Positions 43,800 through 55,483 of a DNA stretch of 64,000 nucleotides are shown one piece after another. A model generated the notes under the pieces. That model was given only the letters and a program-made list of their open reading frames with translations, did no database searches and was not told where the DNA came from. The stretch is taken from assembly GCF_013623835.1 (NCBI RefSeq), contig NZ_JABKDE010000004.1:310001-374000 (forward strand), read 5' to 3'. Source of the stretch: Brevibacterium oceani. GTDB lineage: Bacteria > Actinomycetota > Actinomycetes > Actinomycetales > Brevibacteriaceae. How positions within the stretch are numbered: the stretch's first letter is position 1; every line of letters begins with the position of its first letter. Made by a program: the position numbers and the translations under genes.

Positions 43800-44351
43800 G
43801 TGGACATCAACGATCTCGGCAATGACATCGACAAAGTACTCGTCTCGGAAGAGCAGATAGCCGCACGACTCGTTGAACTGGCAGCCGCCATCGATGACGA
43901 CTACAGAGACAAGGACATCCTCCTCGTCGGCGTGCTCAAGGGTGCCGTCATGGTCATGGCCGACCTCGCCCGCGCCCTGCACTCACCGGTGACGATGGAC
44001 TGGATGGCCGTGTCCTCCTACGGATCGGGGACGAAGTCCTCCGGCGTCGTGCGCATCCTCAAGGACCTCGACACCGACCTCACTGATCGTCACGTCCTCA
44101 TCGTCGAGGACATCATCGACTCCGGTCTGACCCTGTCCTGGCTGGTCCAGAACCTGCGCACCCGCGGTGCCGCGACCGTGGAGATCTGCACGATGCTGCG
44201 CAAGCCCGAGGCCGTCAAGGTCGACATCGACGTCAAGTACGTCGGCTTCGACGTGCCCAACGAATTCGTCATCGGCTACGGCCTCGACTATGCCGAGAAG
44301 TACCGCAACGTGCCCTTCGTGGCGACGCTGGCTCAGCACGTCTACAGCTGA
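43800..44351 (+). CDS. hpt: Hypoxanthine phosphoribosyltransferase
   Basis: The gene codes for a 183-residue purine salvage enzyme that makes IMP (and often GMP) from base and PRPP. The PRPP loop is VLIVEDIIDSGLTLSW, the family signature GVLKGAVMVMADL is present, and the C-terminal FVIGYGLDYAEKYRN binds the purine. The GTG 43800 start follows a GAGGAGAA site. It lies ahead of ftsH, as in most Actinobacteria. Confidence 0.96.
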   Translation: MDINDLGNDIDKVLVSEEQIAARLVELAAAIDDDYRDKDILLVGVLKGAVMVMADLARALHSPVTMDWMAVSSYGSGTKSSGVVRILKDLDTDLTDRHVLIVEDIIDSGLTLSWLVQNLRTRGAATVEICTMLRKPEAVKVDIDVKYVGFDVPNEFVIGYGLDYAEKYRNVPFVATLAQHVYS

Positions 44352-44416
44352 GTCTGTTTTACGCTCGCGGCGAACCGGCCTGTCTCCCACTGTCCGCGGC
44401 GGAATAGATCCGCTCG

Positions 44417-44525
44417 GATTCGGGCTATGCCGGTGCACTGTCATCGCGGTGCGTCGGCATCGCGGTGACTCGCGGTCGCGGTGCATCGGCATCGCAGGGC
44501 CCGTCGATTCGGGCTGTGCCGGTGC
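44417..44525 (+). repeat. Two interleaved direct repeats between hpt and ftsH
   Basis: GATTCGGGCTATGCCGGTGC (44417-44436) recurs with one change at 44506-44525. Between them GCGGTGCGTCGGCATCGC (44446-44463) recurs with one change at 44478-44495. They fill the leader of ftsH; a role in regulation is possible but unproved. Confidence 0.7.
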
Positions 44526-44607
44526 GAAGTACTAGGCTGTGGGGGATGTTCCCAGGCAGCCTAGGTAGCCTGAAACGGTTGCCCACATCTTTTTCCTGAG
44601 AGGACTT

Positions 44608-46727
<2,120 letters not shown>

Positions 46728-46728
<1 letters not shown>

Positions 46729-47351
46729 TGGCCGACATCGAAGGGGCAGTCGCCGGTCTCGGCGAGCCTCCGGCAGGGCACGAGAACAAGGTCGACCAGG
46801 GCCGAATCGCCGCTGCCGTACGTGAGATCCTCATCGCCGTCGGCGAGGACCCCGACCGGGAAGGACTCGTCGAGACCCCTGGCCGTGTCGCGCGGGCGTA
46901 TGAGGAGATCTTCGCCGGACTCCACCGCGAGCCCTCCGAGGTCCTCGGCGTCACTTTCGACATCAGCCACGAAGAGCTCGTGCTCGTCCGCGACATCGAC
47001 CTGTACTCGACGTGCGAACACCACCTCGTGCCCTTCCACGGCGTCGCCCACATCGGCTACATTCCCAGCAAGCAGGGCAAGGTCACCGGCCTGTCGAAGC
47101 TCGCCCGCCTCGTCGAGATCTACGCCCGCCGTCCGCAGGTTCAGGAGCGCCTGACCTCGCAGATCGCCGACGCCCTCGTCGAACACCTCGAACCTCAGGG
47201 CGTCATCGTCGTCGTCGAAGCCGAGCACCTGTGCATGACGATGCGCGGGGTCCGCAAGCCCGGAGCCTCGACGATCACCTCGGCCGTGCGCGGGCAGCTG
47301 CGCGAAAGCGCCTCCCGCGCCGAAGCGATGAGCCTGATCCTCGGCCGCTAG
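46728..47351 (+). CDS. folE: GTP cyclohydrolase I
   Basis: The gene codes for 207 residues that convert GTP to 7,8-dihydroneopterin triphosphate, the first step of folate synthesis. Zinc ligands are in [13 protein letters not shown] and [11 protein letters not shown], and the [18 protein letters not shown] signature is present. The start overlaps the ftsH stop by 1 nt. It opens a folate cluster with folP and folBK. Confidence 0.96.
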
Positions 47352-47406
47352 AGACTCGGACGTGAGAGAACCGACGATGGACATGTCTGCGAAGCAGGAG
47401 GCAGCG

Positions 47407-48315
47407 ATGCACGTTCCCGGACGGCGCGAACGCACGAAGATCATGGGCGTCCTCAATGTCACCCCGGACTCGTTCTCCGACGGAGGACTCTGGTTCGATC
47501 ACGAGAAGGCGGTCGCCCACGGGCTCGAACTCATGGCCGCCGGCGCCGACATCATCGACGTCGGAGGGGAGTCGACGAGGCCCGGCTCCGTGCGCGTCGA
47601 CGAAGACGAAGAGCTGCGTCGCGTCATCCCCGTCGTCCGTGAACTCGCCGCCGCCGGCGCTGTGATCAGCGTCGACACGATGCGCGCCCGCGTCGCCCGG
47701 GACTCCCTGTCCGCCGGTGCCCACATCATCAACGACGTCTCCGCCGGTCAGTCCGACCCCAGCATGCTCGCGCTCGCCGCCGAGTCCGCCGCACCCGTCG
47801 TGCTCATGCACTGGCGCGGCTACCTCGATCAGGCATCAGCGACCTTCCACTACGACGATGTCGTCGCCGAGGTGATCGACGAGCTGCGCGCCCGCATCGA
47901 CGAAGCCATCGCCGTCGGGGTCGACCCTGCGAACATCATCGTCGACCCAGGGCTCGGATTCTCGAAGAACGCCGAACACAACTGGCAGATCCTCGCCGCC
48001 CTCGACGCGTTCTCCGTCCTCGACCACCGACTCCTCGTCGCCGCCAGCCGCAAACGCTTCATCTCCAGCCTCATCAGCCCTGAGGACCCGAAGCTCGCCG
48101 AACAGGCGGCCAAGGATCAGGCGACGGCCACGATCTCGGCCATCTCCGCACAGGCCGGCGCCTGGGCGGTCCGCGTCCACGATCCGGCCACCTCGGCGAT
48201 CGCCTGCCGAGTCGTCGACGCCGTCGTCGACCACGCCCCGGCGCACGTCGGGACCGGCGGTTCAGCCGGGACTGACGGTTCTGCCGGGCCGGCGCAGAGC
48301 GGGGGAGCGGTATGA
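47407..48315 (+). CDS. folP: Dihydropteroate synthase
   Basis: The gene codes for 302 residues that join hydroxymethyl-dihydropterin pyrophosphate to p-aminobenzoate, the sulfonamide target. Key segments are IMGVLNVTPDSFSDGG, DVGGESTRPGS and DPGLGFSKNAEHNW, and the C-terminal VRVHD motif closes the barrel. GGAGG 5 nt before ATG 47407 decides the start; earlier in-frame starts (GTG 47362, ATG 47377 and 47383) lack this spacing. It overlaps folBK by 4 nt. Confidence 0.94.
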   Translation: MHVPGRRERTKIMGVLNVTPDSFSDGGLWFDHEKAVAHGLELMAAGADIIDVGGESTRPGSVRVDEDEELRRVIPVVRELAAAGAVISVDTMRARVARDSLSAGAHIINDVSAGQSDPSMLALAAESAAPVVLMHWRGYLDQASATFHYDDVVAEVIDELRARIDEAIAVGVDPANIIVDPGLGFSKNAEHNWQILAALDAFSVLDHRLLVAASRKRFISSLISPEDPKLAEQAAKDQATATISAISAQAGAWAVRVHDPATSAIACRVVDAVVDHAPAHVGTGGSAGTDGSAGPAQSGGAV

Positions 48316-49220
48316 GCGAGAGTGCGGCAGCCACGGCGCCGGACCGGATCGAGCTGCGCGGACTGCGCGTCCACGGCAACCACGGCGTCTTCGAATTCGA
48401 GAAGCGCGAAGGCCAGGACTTCGTCATCGACGTCACCCTGCACACCTCCGTGGCCCGGGCGGCGGCGACCGACGACCTCACCGAGACCATCCACTACGGC
48501 GAACTCGCCGAAGACGTCGCCGGCATCGTCGAGAACACCACCTTCGACCTCATCGAGACCCTGGCCGAGACCATCGCGGATCACTGCCTGAACCTGTGCG
48601 ATCACGTCGAGGTCGTCGTCCACAAACCCTCCGCACCGATCCGACGGACCTTCAACGACGTCAGCGTCAGTGTCGAACGCCGCCGCGCAGCAGCGAACGG
48701 AACTGATCGGTCGGCCGGACGCAGCGAGGCCCACCTCAACCTCGGGGCCAACCTCGGTGATGCCCGCGACACCCTCGACCAGGCCGTCGAGGCGCTCGAG
48801 CGGCACCCTGAGATCAGCGTCGAGAAACGCTCCTCGCTCTATCGGACGGCGCCCTGGGGAGGGGTCGACCAGAACGACTTCCTCAACCTCGGGCTCATCG
48901 TCAACACCACCCTGAACGCCGCCGAGCTGCTGGCGGTCGCCCAGGGCATCGAAGTCGCCTGCGGGCGCACCCGGGAGCTGCGCTGGGGGCCGCGCACACT
49001 CGACATCGACCTCATCCGCTTCGGCGCGGGCGACGACGAACTGGTCAGCGACACGGATCGTCTCACGCTGCCGCACCCGCGCGCCCATGAACGGGCCTTC
49101 GTGCTCGCCCCCTGGGCCGAGCTCGACGCAGGTGTGACCGTGCTGACCCCGCAGGGCAGACGCCCGATCGGCGAGCTGCTCGACGACCTCGACGACCAAG
49201 AAGTCACCCGGATCACCTGA
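48312..49220 (+). CDS. folBK: Fused dihydroneopterin aldolase / hydroxymethyl-dihydropterin pyrophosphokinase
   Basis: The gene codes for 302 residues carrying two consecutive folate steps. FolB (about 10-122) has GLRVHGNHGVFEFEKREGQDFVIDV and HYGELAEDV. FolK (about 135-300) has LNLGANLGD, YRTAPWGGVDQNDFLN and RELRWGPRTLDIDLI with the Mg-binding Asp pair. The linker (about 122-135) is polar. The fusion is frequent in Actinobacteria. The start ATG overlaps the folP stop (ATGA). Confidence 0.94.
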   Translation: MSESAAATAPDRIELRGLRVHGNHGVFEFEKREGQDFVIDVTLHTSVARAAATDDLTETIHYGELAEDVAGIVENTTFDLIETLAETIADHCLNLCDHVEVVVHKPSAPIRRTFNDVSVSVERRRAAANGTDRSAGRSEAHLNLGANLGDARDTLDQAVEALERHPEISVEKRSSLYRTAPWGGVDQNDFLNLGLIVNTTLNAAELLAVAQGIEVACGRTRELRWGPRTLDIDLIRFGAGDDELVSDTDRLTLPHPRAHERAFVLAPWAELDAGVTVLTPQGRRPIGELLDDLDDQEVTRIT

Positions 49221-49254
49221 CCGAGACCGACCGCGATCTGAGAGACTGGATTCC

Positions 49255-49716
49255 ATGCAGAGAACCTCCTCGTCCACCCTCGCCGTCTGGGCCGTGATCG
49301 GCACGGTGCTCGCGATCGTGGTCGACGTGGTGCTCGAAAGCCAGGGCTTCGCACTGCCCGGCCTGCCGTGGTTCGCGATCATCGGCATGCTCGTCCTCGC
49401 CGCAGTCCTGCTCGTCCTCGGCTGGCCGATCAAGAAGTGGAACGACGGGGACCGGACCAAGGAGATCGACCCGCTCCAAGCCGCCCGGGTCGCCGTCATG
49501 GCCAAGGCCAGCGCCCTGACCGGGGCGGGCCTGGCCGGCTGGTACCTCGGCAACGCGGGCTACTACTTCCTGTCGGCCCCGGGCATCCGCAACGACCTCG
49601 CGGCAGGTATGCTTGTCGCGATGATCTCCGCCGCGGCACTCATGATCGTCGGCATCATCGTCGAGGGATTCTGCGAGATCCCGCCCCAAGACCCGCCTGG
49701 AGCTGAAACAGCATGA
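49255..49716 (+). CDS. DUF3180 membrane protein
   Basis: The gene codes for 153 residues with four helices (about 8-28, 36-55, 80-105, 112-137). DUF3180 is almost always found behind folK in Actinobacteria; its function is unknown. ATG 49255 comes 34 nt after folBK and the gene overlaps the first PH-domain gene by 4 nt, so the trio forms one operon with it. Confidence 0.85.
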   Translation: MQRTSSSTLAVWAVIGTVLAIVVDVVLESQGFALPGLPWFAIIGMLVLAAVLLVLGWPIKKWNDGDRTKEIDPLQAARVAVMAKASALTGAGLAGWYLGNAGYYFLSAPGIRNDLAAGMLVAMISAAALMIVGIIVEGFCEIPPQDPPGAETA

Positions 49717-50213
49717 ACCGTGACCTCTCGTTCTCCATCGGAGCCGATGTGCCCTTCAACCGCGTCAGCCCGAAGTACGGCCTCAAAGAGGTCCTCGCCT
49801 CACTGACCCTGCTCATCCCGATGCTCATCGTCGCCCTGGTCTTCGCCATCATCTTCACCGCCGATGTGCCTTGGCTCCACCTCATCTGGGCGGCCATCCT
49901 CGTCTACGGGATCATCTCCACCATCATCATCCTCCGTCAGGCGCGGGCCATCGGCTACGCCGAACGCGAGGACGACCTGCTCATCCGCCGCGGCATCATG
50001 TTCCACAAGGCCACCGTCGTGCCCTACGGTCGCCTCCAGTTCGTCGATGTCGACGCCGGCCCCATCGACCGCATGTTCGGCCTGGCCACCGTCAAACTCC
50101 ACACCGCCTCGGCGGCCACGGATGCGACGATCCCCGGACTGCCCCGCGCCGAGGCCGACCGGCTGCGCGACAGCCTCGCCGGACTCGGCCAGGCCAACCT
50201 GGCGGGACTGTGA
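49713..50213 (+). CDS. Small PH-domain (bPH2/YdbS-like) membrane protein
   Basis: The gene codes for 166 residues. Two helices (about 31-75) are followed by one bacterial PH-like domain with YAEREDDLLIRRGIMFHKATVVPYGRLQFVDVDAGPIDRMFGLATVKLHTASA, the usual bPH2 pattern (given here in pieces of that segment, residues about 88-140). Homologues in Bacillus (YdbS) act with YdbT; the role is not settled. A 2-nt gap separates it from the larger partner. Confidence 0.85.
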   Translation: MNRDLSFSIGADVPFNRVSPKYGLKEVLASLTLLIPMLIVALVFAIIFTADVPWLHLIWAAILVYGIISTIIILRQARAIGYAEREDDLLIRRGIMFHKATVVPYGRLQFVDVDAGPIDRMFGLATVKLHTASAATDATIPGLPRAEADRLRDSLAGLGQANLAGL

Positions 50214-50215
50214 CG

Positions 50216-52087
50216 ATGAGCGAGGAACCGAAGCCCACCGAGGAGACCCGTGCCTCAGCAGAGCAGACCCGTGCCTCAGCGGATGCGGGAACCGGGGGTG
50301 CCGTCGCCGAGGCGGCCGCCCCCGAAGTCTGGCATCGTGTCCATCCGCTGACGCCGATCCTCGAGAGCATCGGCGTCCTCGTCGGCATCGTCATCGCCGC
50401 TGCGTACAGCCTGCAGAACTTCTTCCAGTCGGCCGTCGAGGACCTGGCCAACGGAAAGTCCGTCGACCTCACCTTCGCCGGCTGGCTGCGTACGCATCCG
50501 CTCGTGATCCTCGCAGTCGTCGGCGGAATCATCCTCATCCTCCTGCTCACCGCCTTCTTCAGCTGGTTGGCGTGGAGGGTGATGGGATACCGCGTCGATG
50601 ACGAGGCGATCTACTACCGGCGTGGACTGCTGTCGAAGAAGCTGCGCAAGGCTCGCCTGGACCGGGTGCAGTCGATCGACCTGCAGCAGAAGCTGCTGCC
50701 GCGGATGCTCGGCATGGCCGAACTCGTCTTCGACGTCGCCGGCGGCACCGACTCGAACATCTCCCTGAAGTACCTGTCGAAGAAGCGCGCCGAAGAACTG
50801 CGCGACGAACTCCTGCGCACCGTCAGGACGAAGAAGCAGCAGGGTGCGGAAGCCCACACGCACGCCCCCGCTCCGGAGGGCGGGTCTGCGGCCTCTGCGC
50901 AGGCGGCGAGGGGACCGGCGGCTGCGAGCCCGACGGCCGAGACGCCCGGGACGCCAGTCGCACCGGCAGCCGGCGGCCTCGGAGACGAACCGGAGTCGGG
51001 CGTCGACCGGTCCGTTCCCGAACGCGGCGACGACAGCCTCGGTGTGCGCCTGACCAAACGACTCGGTGCCATGGCCGACGGCGTCTCGTCCGAAGCCGAA
51101 GGCAGCCTCGGCGATCTGCTCGCCCCGTACCACCTCGCGCCGAGCATCGGGGAGGAGGGTGAGATCATCCGGGTGCCCGTCCACCGCGTCGTCGTCGCCT
51201 CGCTGCTCAAGACCGAAACCCTCATCTCCGTCATCGTCGTGCTGGCCGTCATCACCGCCGCCATCGTGATGCTGGCGCTCGGGATCAAGGAAGCCTTCAT
51301 CCCGATCCTCGTCGGTGTCCTGCCCGGTGTCTTCGCGGCCTTCTCCGTGTTCCGGAAGAACCTCGACAACGCGAACTTCGTCGTCCGCCTCGGCGAATCC
51401 GGGCTCGCGGTCAACCACGGACTGTTCTCCACCTCCCGCAAGGTCATCCCCCTCGATCGGATCCAAGCGGTCTGCCTGCACCAGCCGCTGCTGTGGCGGT
51501 GGGCCGGATGGTGGCAGGCCGAATACAACATCGCCAGCGACAGCAGCGACAAGGACTCGAACCTGCTGCTGCCCGTCGGCGATGTCGACCAGGCCCTGCT
51601 CATGGTCGGCCTCGCACTGCCCGACCCGCAGCTGCCTGAGGGGGTCGCCGCCGACACCCTCGTCCGCTCGGCGATGTACGACCGCAAGTCCACGCATCCG
51701 CAGGCGGCCGACGCCGAAGCCCTCTTCCACGGCCAACCCCGCTCCTCCCGGATCCTCGACCCGCTGGTGTGGAGGCGGCGGGCCTACGCGCTGACCGGTT
51801 CGCTGCTCGTCCTGCGCCTCGGCGCACTCGACCGCCGCGTCGACTTCGTCCCGCATGTGCGCGTGCAGTCCCTGCGATACCACCAGGGCCCGCTCATGCG
51901 CGCCCGCGGACTCGGCACGGTGTCGGTGCACTCGACCGCCGGGCCCATCCACCCGACCGTGACCCACCAGAGCGATGAGGACGCCAAGCGGTTCTTCATC
52001 GAACACGCCGAACGCACCCGCATCGCTCGTCAGCGCTTCGACGCCGCGGCCAAGACCGCCCCGGGCGGCAGAGAGGATGAACGATGA
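50216..52087 (+). CDS. Large PH-domain (bPH2/YdbT-like) membrane protein
   Basis: The gene codes for 623 residues. An acidic/Ala-rich N terminus is followed by paired helices (about 55-125) and a first bPH2 domain (GLLSKKLRKARLDRVQSIDLQQ, about 135-195). A disordered Ala/Pro-rich linker (about 205-270) comes next, then a second pair of helices (about 325-375) with a bPH2 domain (GLFSTSRKVIPLDRIQAV), and a third PH-like region at the C terminus (about 520-600). Family members sit in the membrane with PH domains in the cytosol; no function is proven. The start ATG 50216 lies 2 nt after the smaller PH gene; the frame also opens far upstream inside that gene and those starts are rejected. Confidence 0.87.
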   Translation: MSEEPKPTEETRASAEQTRASADAGTGGAVAEAAAPEVWHRVHPLTPILESIGVLVGIVIAAAYSLQNFFQSAVEDLANGKSVDLTFAGWLRTHPLVILAVVGGIILILLLTAFFSWLAWRVMGYRVDDEAIYYRRGLLSKKLRKARLDRVQSIDLQQKLLPRMLGMAELVFDVAGGTDSNISLKYLSKKRAEELRDELLRTVRTKKQQGAEAHTHAPAPEGGSAASAQAARGPAAASPTAETPGTPVAPAAGGLGDEPESGVDRSVPERGDDSLGVRLTKRLGAMADGVSSEAEGSLGDLLAPYHLAPSIGEEGEIIRVPVHRVVVASLLKTETLISVIVVLAVITAAIVMLALGIKEAFIPILVGVLPGVFAAFSVFRKNLDNANFVVRLGESGLAVNHGLFSTSRKVIPLDRIQAVCLHQPLLWRWAGWWQAEYNIASDSSDKDSNLLLPVGDVDQALLMVGLALPDPQLPEGVAADTLVRSAMYDRKSTHPQAADAEALFHGQPRSSRILDPLVWRRRAYALTGSLLVLRLGALDRRVDFVPHVRVQSLRYHQGPLMRARGLGTVSVHSTAGPIHPTVTHQSDEDAKRFFIEHAERTRIARQRFDAAAKTAPGGREDER

Positions 52088-52992
52088 GTCAGGACGAGGC
52101 TCCACGGCTGGGCATCGGAGTCATCGGCTGCGGTCGGGTCGGAGCCAGCATCGGAGCAGCCTGGCGGCAGGCAGGCCACGCGATCATCGGAGTCAGCGCC
52201 ACCTCGGCGGCCAGTCGCGAACGCGCCGCGGACATGCTGCCCGGTGTGCCGATCCTCGATCCCGACGCCATCACAGAACGCGCCGAACTCGTGCTGCTGG
52301 CCGTACCGGACGATGAGATCGCGCCCCTGGCCACGGGGTTGGCGAACCTCGGTCGGATCCATTCCGGGCAGATCCTCATCCACTGCTCGGGCAGGTACGG
52401 AACGGATGTGCTCGAAGCCGGGACCCGCCTCGGCGCCCTGCCCATCGCCCTGCACCCGTCCCTGACGTTCACGGGCACCGACGTCGACCTCACCCGGCTG
52501 CGGCAGGCGACGATCGCCGTCACGGCCGCCGCGCCGATCCGACCGGTGGGGGAGGCACTCGTGGTCGAACTCGGCGCCGAACCGATCGCGATCGCCGAGG
52601 CCGACCGCCCGCTCTACCACGCGGCCATCACGCATGCGTCGAACCATTCGATCACGATCATCGCCGAAGCGATGGAGATGCTCGCCGAGGCGGGGGTCGA
52701 GGATCCGTCTCACGTGCTCCACGCCCTCATCGACGCGAGCACCGCGAACACCCTGCAGAGCGGCGCGAAGGCGCTGACGGGGCCCGTCAGCCGCGGTGAC
52801 GTCGGCACGGTCGAGGCGCACCTGGCGGCGCTGAGCGAATACAGCCTGAGTCGGTCGAACCCTGCGGCCCGCAACAGCTACATCGCACTGGCGCGGTCGA
52901 CGACGGCGAAGGCGCTGGCGATGGGACGCATCACCGAAGCGGCCGCGCAGGAGATCCTCGGCGTCCTCGATCAGGCCCTGCTCGAGTCCTGA
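52084..52992 (+). CDS. DUF2520 Rossmann-like oxidoreductase-type protein
   Basis: The gene codes for 302 residues. A Rossmann nucleotide-binding start, GVIGCGRVGASIGAAW (about 11-26), is followed by a ketopantoate/6PGDH-like all-helical C-terminal DUF2520 domain (about 150-290, with HAAITHASNHSI). Annotation as a putative reductase is by fold only. In many Actinobacteria it precedes panC; here lysS follows and no pantothenate gene is present. The start overlaps the PH-domain gene by 4 nt. Confidence 0.85.
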   Translation: MSQDEAPRLGIGVIGCGRVGASIGAAWRQAGHAIIGVSATSAASRERAADMLPGVPILDPDAITERAELVLLAVPDDEIAPLATGLANLGRIHSGQILIHCSGRYGTDVLEAGTRLGALPIALHPSLTFTGTDVDLTRLRQATIAVTAAAPIRPVGEALVVELGAEPIAIAEADRPLYHAAITHASNHSITIIAEAMEMLAEAGVEDPSHVLHALIDASTANTLQSGAKALTGPVSRGDVGTVEAHLAALSEYSLSRSNPAARNSYIALARSTTAKALAMGRITEAAAQEILGVLDQALLES

Positions 52993-53073
52993 GTCGACCC
53001 CAGCGGTGCTGCTCGACCGATTCCGGCGGGTGTGAGCGAGGGCATCCGAATTCCCCCGTGCGGCGGGTGCACG

Positions 53074-53086
53074 GTAGCCTTGAAGC
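53074..53086 (+). promoter_or_regulatory. Leaderless -10 box of lysS
   Basis: TAGCCT at 53075-53080 lies 6 nt before ATG 53087, and no ribosome site is visible between. lysS can thus be transcribed on its own, separately from the folate operon. Confidence 0.45.
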
Positions 53087-54646
53087 ATGGCGAATACCGA
53101 GTCGAAGACCACTGAGAACGCAGACCTTTCACCCGAGCATCTCGATCCGGAGCAGATCCGGATCCGAAAGGAAAAGCGTCAGCGTCTCCTCGACGACGGA
53201 ACCGAGGCCTACCCTGTCGAGGTGCCGCGCACCCATACGCTGGCAGAGGTCCACGCCGCCCATGACTGGCTCGAGGCCGGAGACGAGACCGAGGACATCG
53301 TCGGCGTCATCGGTCGTGTCGTCTTCGTCCGTACGACCGGCAAGCTGTGCTTCGTCACCCTCCAGTCCGGCGACGGCACCCGCCTGCAGGGAATGCTCTC
53401 GCTGCGTGAGGTCGGTCAGGAGCGCCTCGATGACTTCAAGACCGATGTCGACCTCGGCGACTTCCTGTTCCTGCACGGTCGTGTCATCAAGTCCAAGCGC
53501 GGCGAGCTCTCGGTGCTCGCCGACGCCTGGACGCTGGCCTCGAAGGCGCTGCGCCCGCTGCCGGGCCTGCACACCGAACTCGCCGAGGACACCCGCGTGC
53601 GCCAGCGCTACCTCGACCTCATCACCCGCGAACAGGCTCGCGAGACGATGCTCACCCGCGCGAAGGTGATGTCCTCGCTGCGGGAGACCTTCGCCGAGCA
53701 GGACTTCGTCGAGATCGAGACCCCGATGCTGCAGACCATGCACGGCGGTGCCTCGGCGCGTCCCTTCAAGACGCACATGAACGCCTACGACATCGACATG
53801 TATCTGCGCATCGCGCCCGAGCTGTTCCTCAAGAGGGCCATCGTCGGCGGCATCGAGAACGTCTTCGAGATCAACCGCAACTTCCGCAACGAGGGCGCTG
53901 ACTCCACTCATTCCCCGGAGTTCGCGATGCTCGAGGCCTACCAGTCCTACGGCGACTACCATTCGATCGCGGACCTGACGAAGACGCTGATCCAGAACGC
54001 GGCGCAGAACGCCACCGGTTCGCTCGTCGTCACCCTCGACGACGGCTCGGAGTACGATTTCGGCGGCGACTGGGCGGTTGTGAGCATGTACGAATCGCTG
54101 TCAGAGGAGTCCGGCGTCGAAGTCACCCCCGAGACAGGGCTCGACGTGCTCGATGCGATCGCAGCGGATCACGACGTCGATCTCAACGGAGTGTTCCGCT
54201 CGCACGGCAAGTACGTCGAGGAGCTGTGGGAGCACTTCTACCAGGACAGGCTGTGGGAGCCGACCTTCGTCACCGACTTCCCCGTCGACACCTCACCGCT
54301 GGTGCGCGAGCACCGGGAGAAGAAGGGCGTCGTGGAGAAGTGGGACCTCTACGTGCGCGGATTCGAACTGGCCACCGGCTACTCCGAGCTCGTCGACCCG
54401 GTCATCCAGCGTCAGCGCTTCGAAGCCCAGGCCGCCGACGCCGCCCGCGGCGACGATGAGGCCATGGGCCTCGACGAGGACTTCCTCATGGCGATGGAGC
54501 ACGGAATGCCGCCGACCGGAGGCATGGGTATGGGCCTCGACCGTCTGCTCATGGCGCTGACCGGATTGGGAATCCGCGAAACCATTCTCTTCCCATTCAC
54601 GAAGCCCTTGGCGGCTTCTCACGAGGACACAGTCGAGGAGGGCTGA
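53087..54646 (+). CDS. lysS: Lysyl-tRNA synthetase, class II
   Basis: The gene codes for the 519-residue housekeeping enzyme. The OB-fold anticodon-binding domain spans about 65-170, and the class II core has motif 1 [16 protein letters not shown], motif 2 [19 protein letters not shown] and motif 3 [12 protein letters not shown]. It charges tRNA-Lys with lysine. It is about half the length of LysX (31806), lacks the membrane and transferase parts, and is the second lysyl-tRNA synthetase core in the window. Confidence 0.97.
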   Translation: MANTESKTTENADLSPEHLDPEQIRIRKEKRQRLLDDGTEAYPVEVPRTHTLAEVHAAHDWLEAGDETEDIVGVIGRVVFVRTTGKLCFVTLQSGDGTRLQGMLSLREVGQERLDDFKTDVDLGDFLFLHGRVIKSKRGELSVLADAWTLASKALRPLPGLHTELAEDTRVRQRYLDLITREQARETMLTRAKVMSSLRETFAEQDFVEIETPMLQTMHGGASARPFKTHMNAYDIDMYLRIAPELFLKRAIVGGIENVFEINRNFRNEGADSTHSPEFAMLEAYQSYGDYHSIADLTKTLIQNAAQNATGSLVVTLDDGSEYDFGGDWAVVSMYESLSEESGVEVTPETGLDVLDAIAADHDVDLNGVFRSHGKYVEELWEHFYQDRLWEPTFVTDFPVDTSPLVREHREKKGVVEKWDLYVRGFELATGYSELVDPVIQRQRFEAQAADAARGDDEAMGLDEDFLMAMEHGMPPTGGMGMGLDRLLMALTGLGIRETILFPFTKPLAASHEDTVEEG

Positions 54647-54651
54647 TCGAC

Positions 54652-54897
54652 ATGATGGAAATCCTCAAAGCGCTGCTTCCCTCGATCTGCGTCGGACTGC
54701 TGTTCTGGTATGTGATTAGGAACATCCTCCGCGCCGATCGCAATGAGCGCGAACAGGTCGATAAATACTATTCGGAGATTGACGCTAACGAAGTCGACAA
54801 CAATTCGGAATCAGATGTTAGGATGAATGCGACAAAAACCTCTGATTACGAAAAGAGTGAACATGGCAAGGGAAATGCGCCTCGTTCTCACGGATGA
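54652..54897 (+). CDS. Small membrane protein between lysS and lsr2
   Basis: The gene codes for 81 residues: one membrane helix (LLPSICVGLLFWYVIRNIL, about 8-26) followed by a charged, disordered tail. It starts 5 nt after the lysS stop and its 3' end overlaps the lsr2 start by 35 nt in another frame. I recognise no family; similar short proteins at this position occur in related genera as I recall. Its 3' half is AT-richer than the surroundings and also carries the presumed lsr2 promoter, so only the first 35 codons may be under protein-level constraint. Confidence 0.6.
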   Translation: MMEILKALLPSICVGLLFWYVIRNILRADRNEREQVDKYYSEIDANEVDNNSESDVRMNATKTSDYEKSEHGKGNAPRSHG

Positions 54898-55192
54898 TTT
54901 CGACGGAACCGAAGCGGCAGAAACCGTGCGCTTCAGCTTGGACCAGGCAACGTACGAACTCGAGCTCTCAACAGAGAATGCCGATAAGCTTCGTGAGACT
55001 TTCGCCCCATTCATCGCCAAAGCACGTCGCGTAGCCAATACCGGCGGTCGTGCCCGTCGCGGCGGCCCCGCCGGCCCGAAGCGGGACACCGCCAAGATCC
55101 GCGAATGGGCCCAGAACAACGGTTACCAGCTCGGTGACCGCGGCCGGATTCCTCTTGAGATCGTCGAGGCCTACGAGGCCGCGGAGAAATAA
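54863..55192 (+). CDS. lsr2: Nucleoid-associated protein Lsr2
   Basis: The gene codes for 109 residues. The N-terminal dimerisation domain (MAREMRLVLTDDFDGT to about 60) is joined by a basic Arg/Gly linker to the C-terminal DNA-binding domain with IREWAQNNGYQLGDRGRIP, whose RGR enters the minor groove of AT-rich DNA. It silences AT-rich and horizontally acquired DNA. ATG 54863 has an AGAG site 5 nt upstream; the upstream in-frame ATG 54827 is rejected because it adds residues before the conserved start. A strong terminator follows at 55226. Confidence 0.94.
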   Translation: MAREMRLVLTDDFDGTEAAETVRFSLDQATYELELSTENADKLRETFAPFIAKARRVANTGGRARRGGPAGPKRDTAKIREWAQNNGYQLGDRGRIPLEIVEAYEAAEK

Positions 55193-55225
55193 GAGGCTCG
55201 GCTCGCAGCCGCGAACTCCGAAGAC

Positions 55226-55274
55226 AGTCCTGAGGGACCAGCGAATTCCATCGCTGGTCCCTCAGGACTTTTTC
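55226..55274 (+). terminator. Rho-independent terminator of lsr2
   Basis: AGTCCTGAGGGACCAGCGA (55226-55244) pairs perfectly with its complement at 55251-55269 over a 6-nt loop and is followed by TTTTTC. This is the clearest terminator in the window. Confidence 0.92.
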
Positions 55275-55483
55275 GTGTTGAGATCACGAGCATTCCGCGG
55301 GTTCCACGGCAAGGTACGTGGGCAGAACCTCGCGGATACGCAAACTCAGCCAATTGCCAGGAATTAAGAATTTGAAAGACATGAGGGCGAAGGGGCAGTC
55401 AAATACGACAGCGAATTCCGGGCCGCATCAAGGGAGCCTGTGGTGCATGAACGACGCGGATATCCGATATCCAGGCGGAGCCG

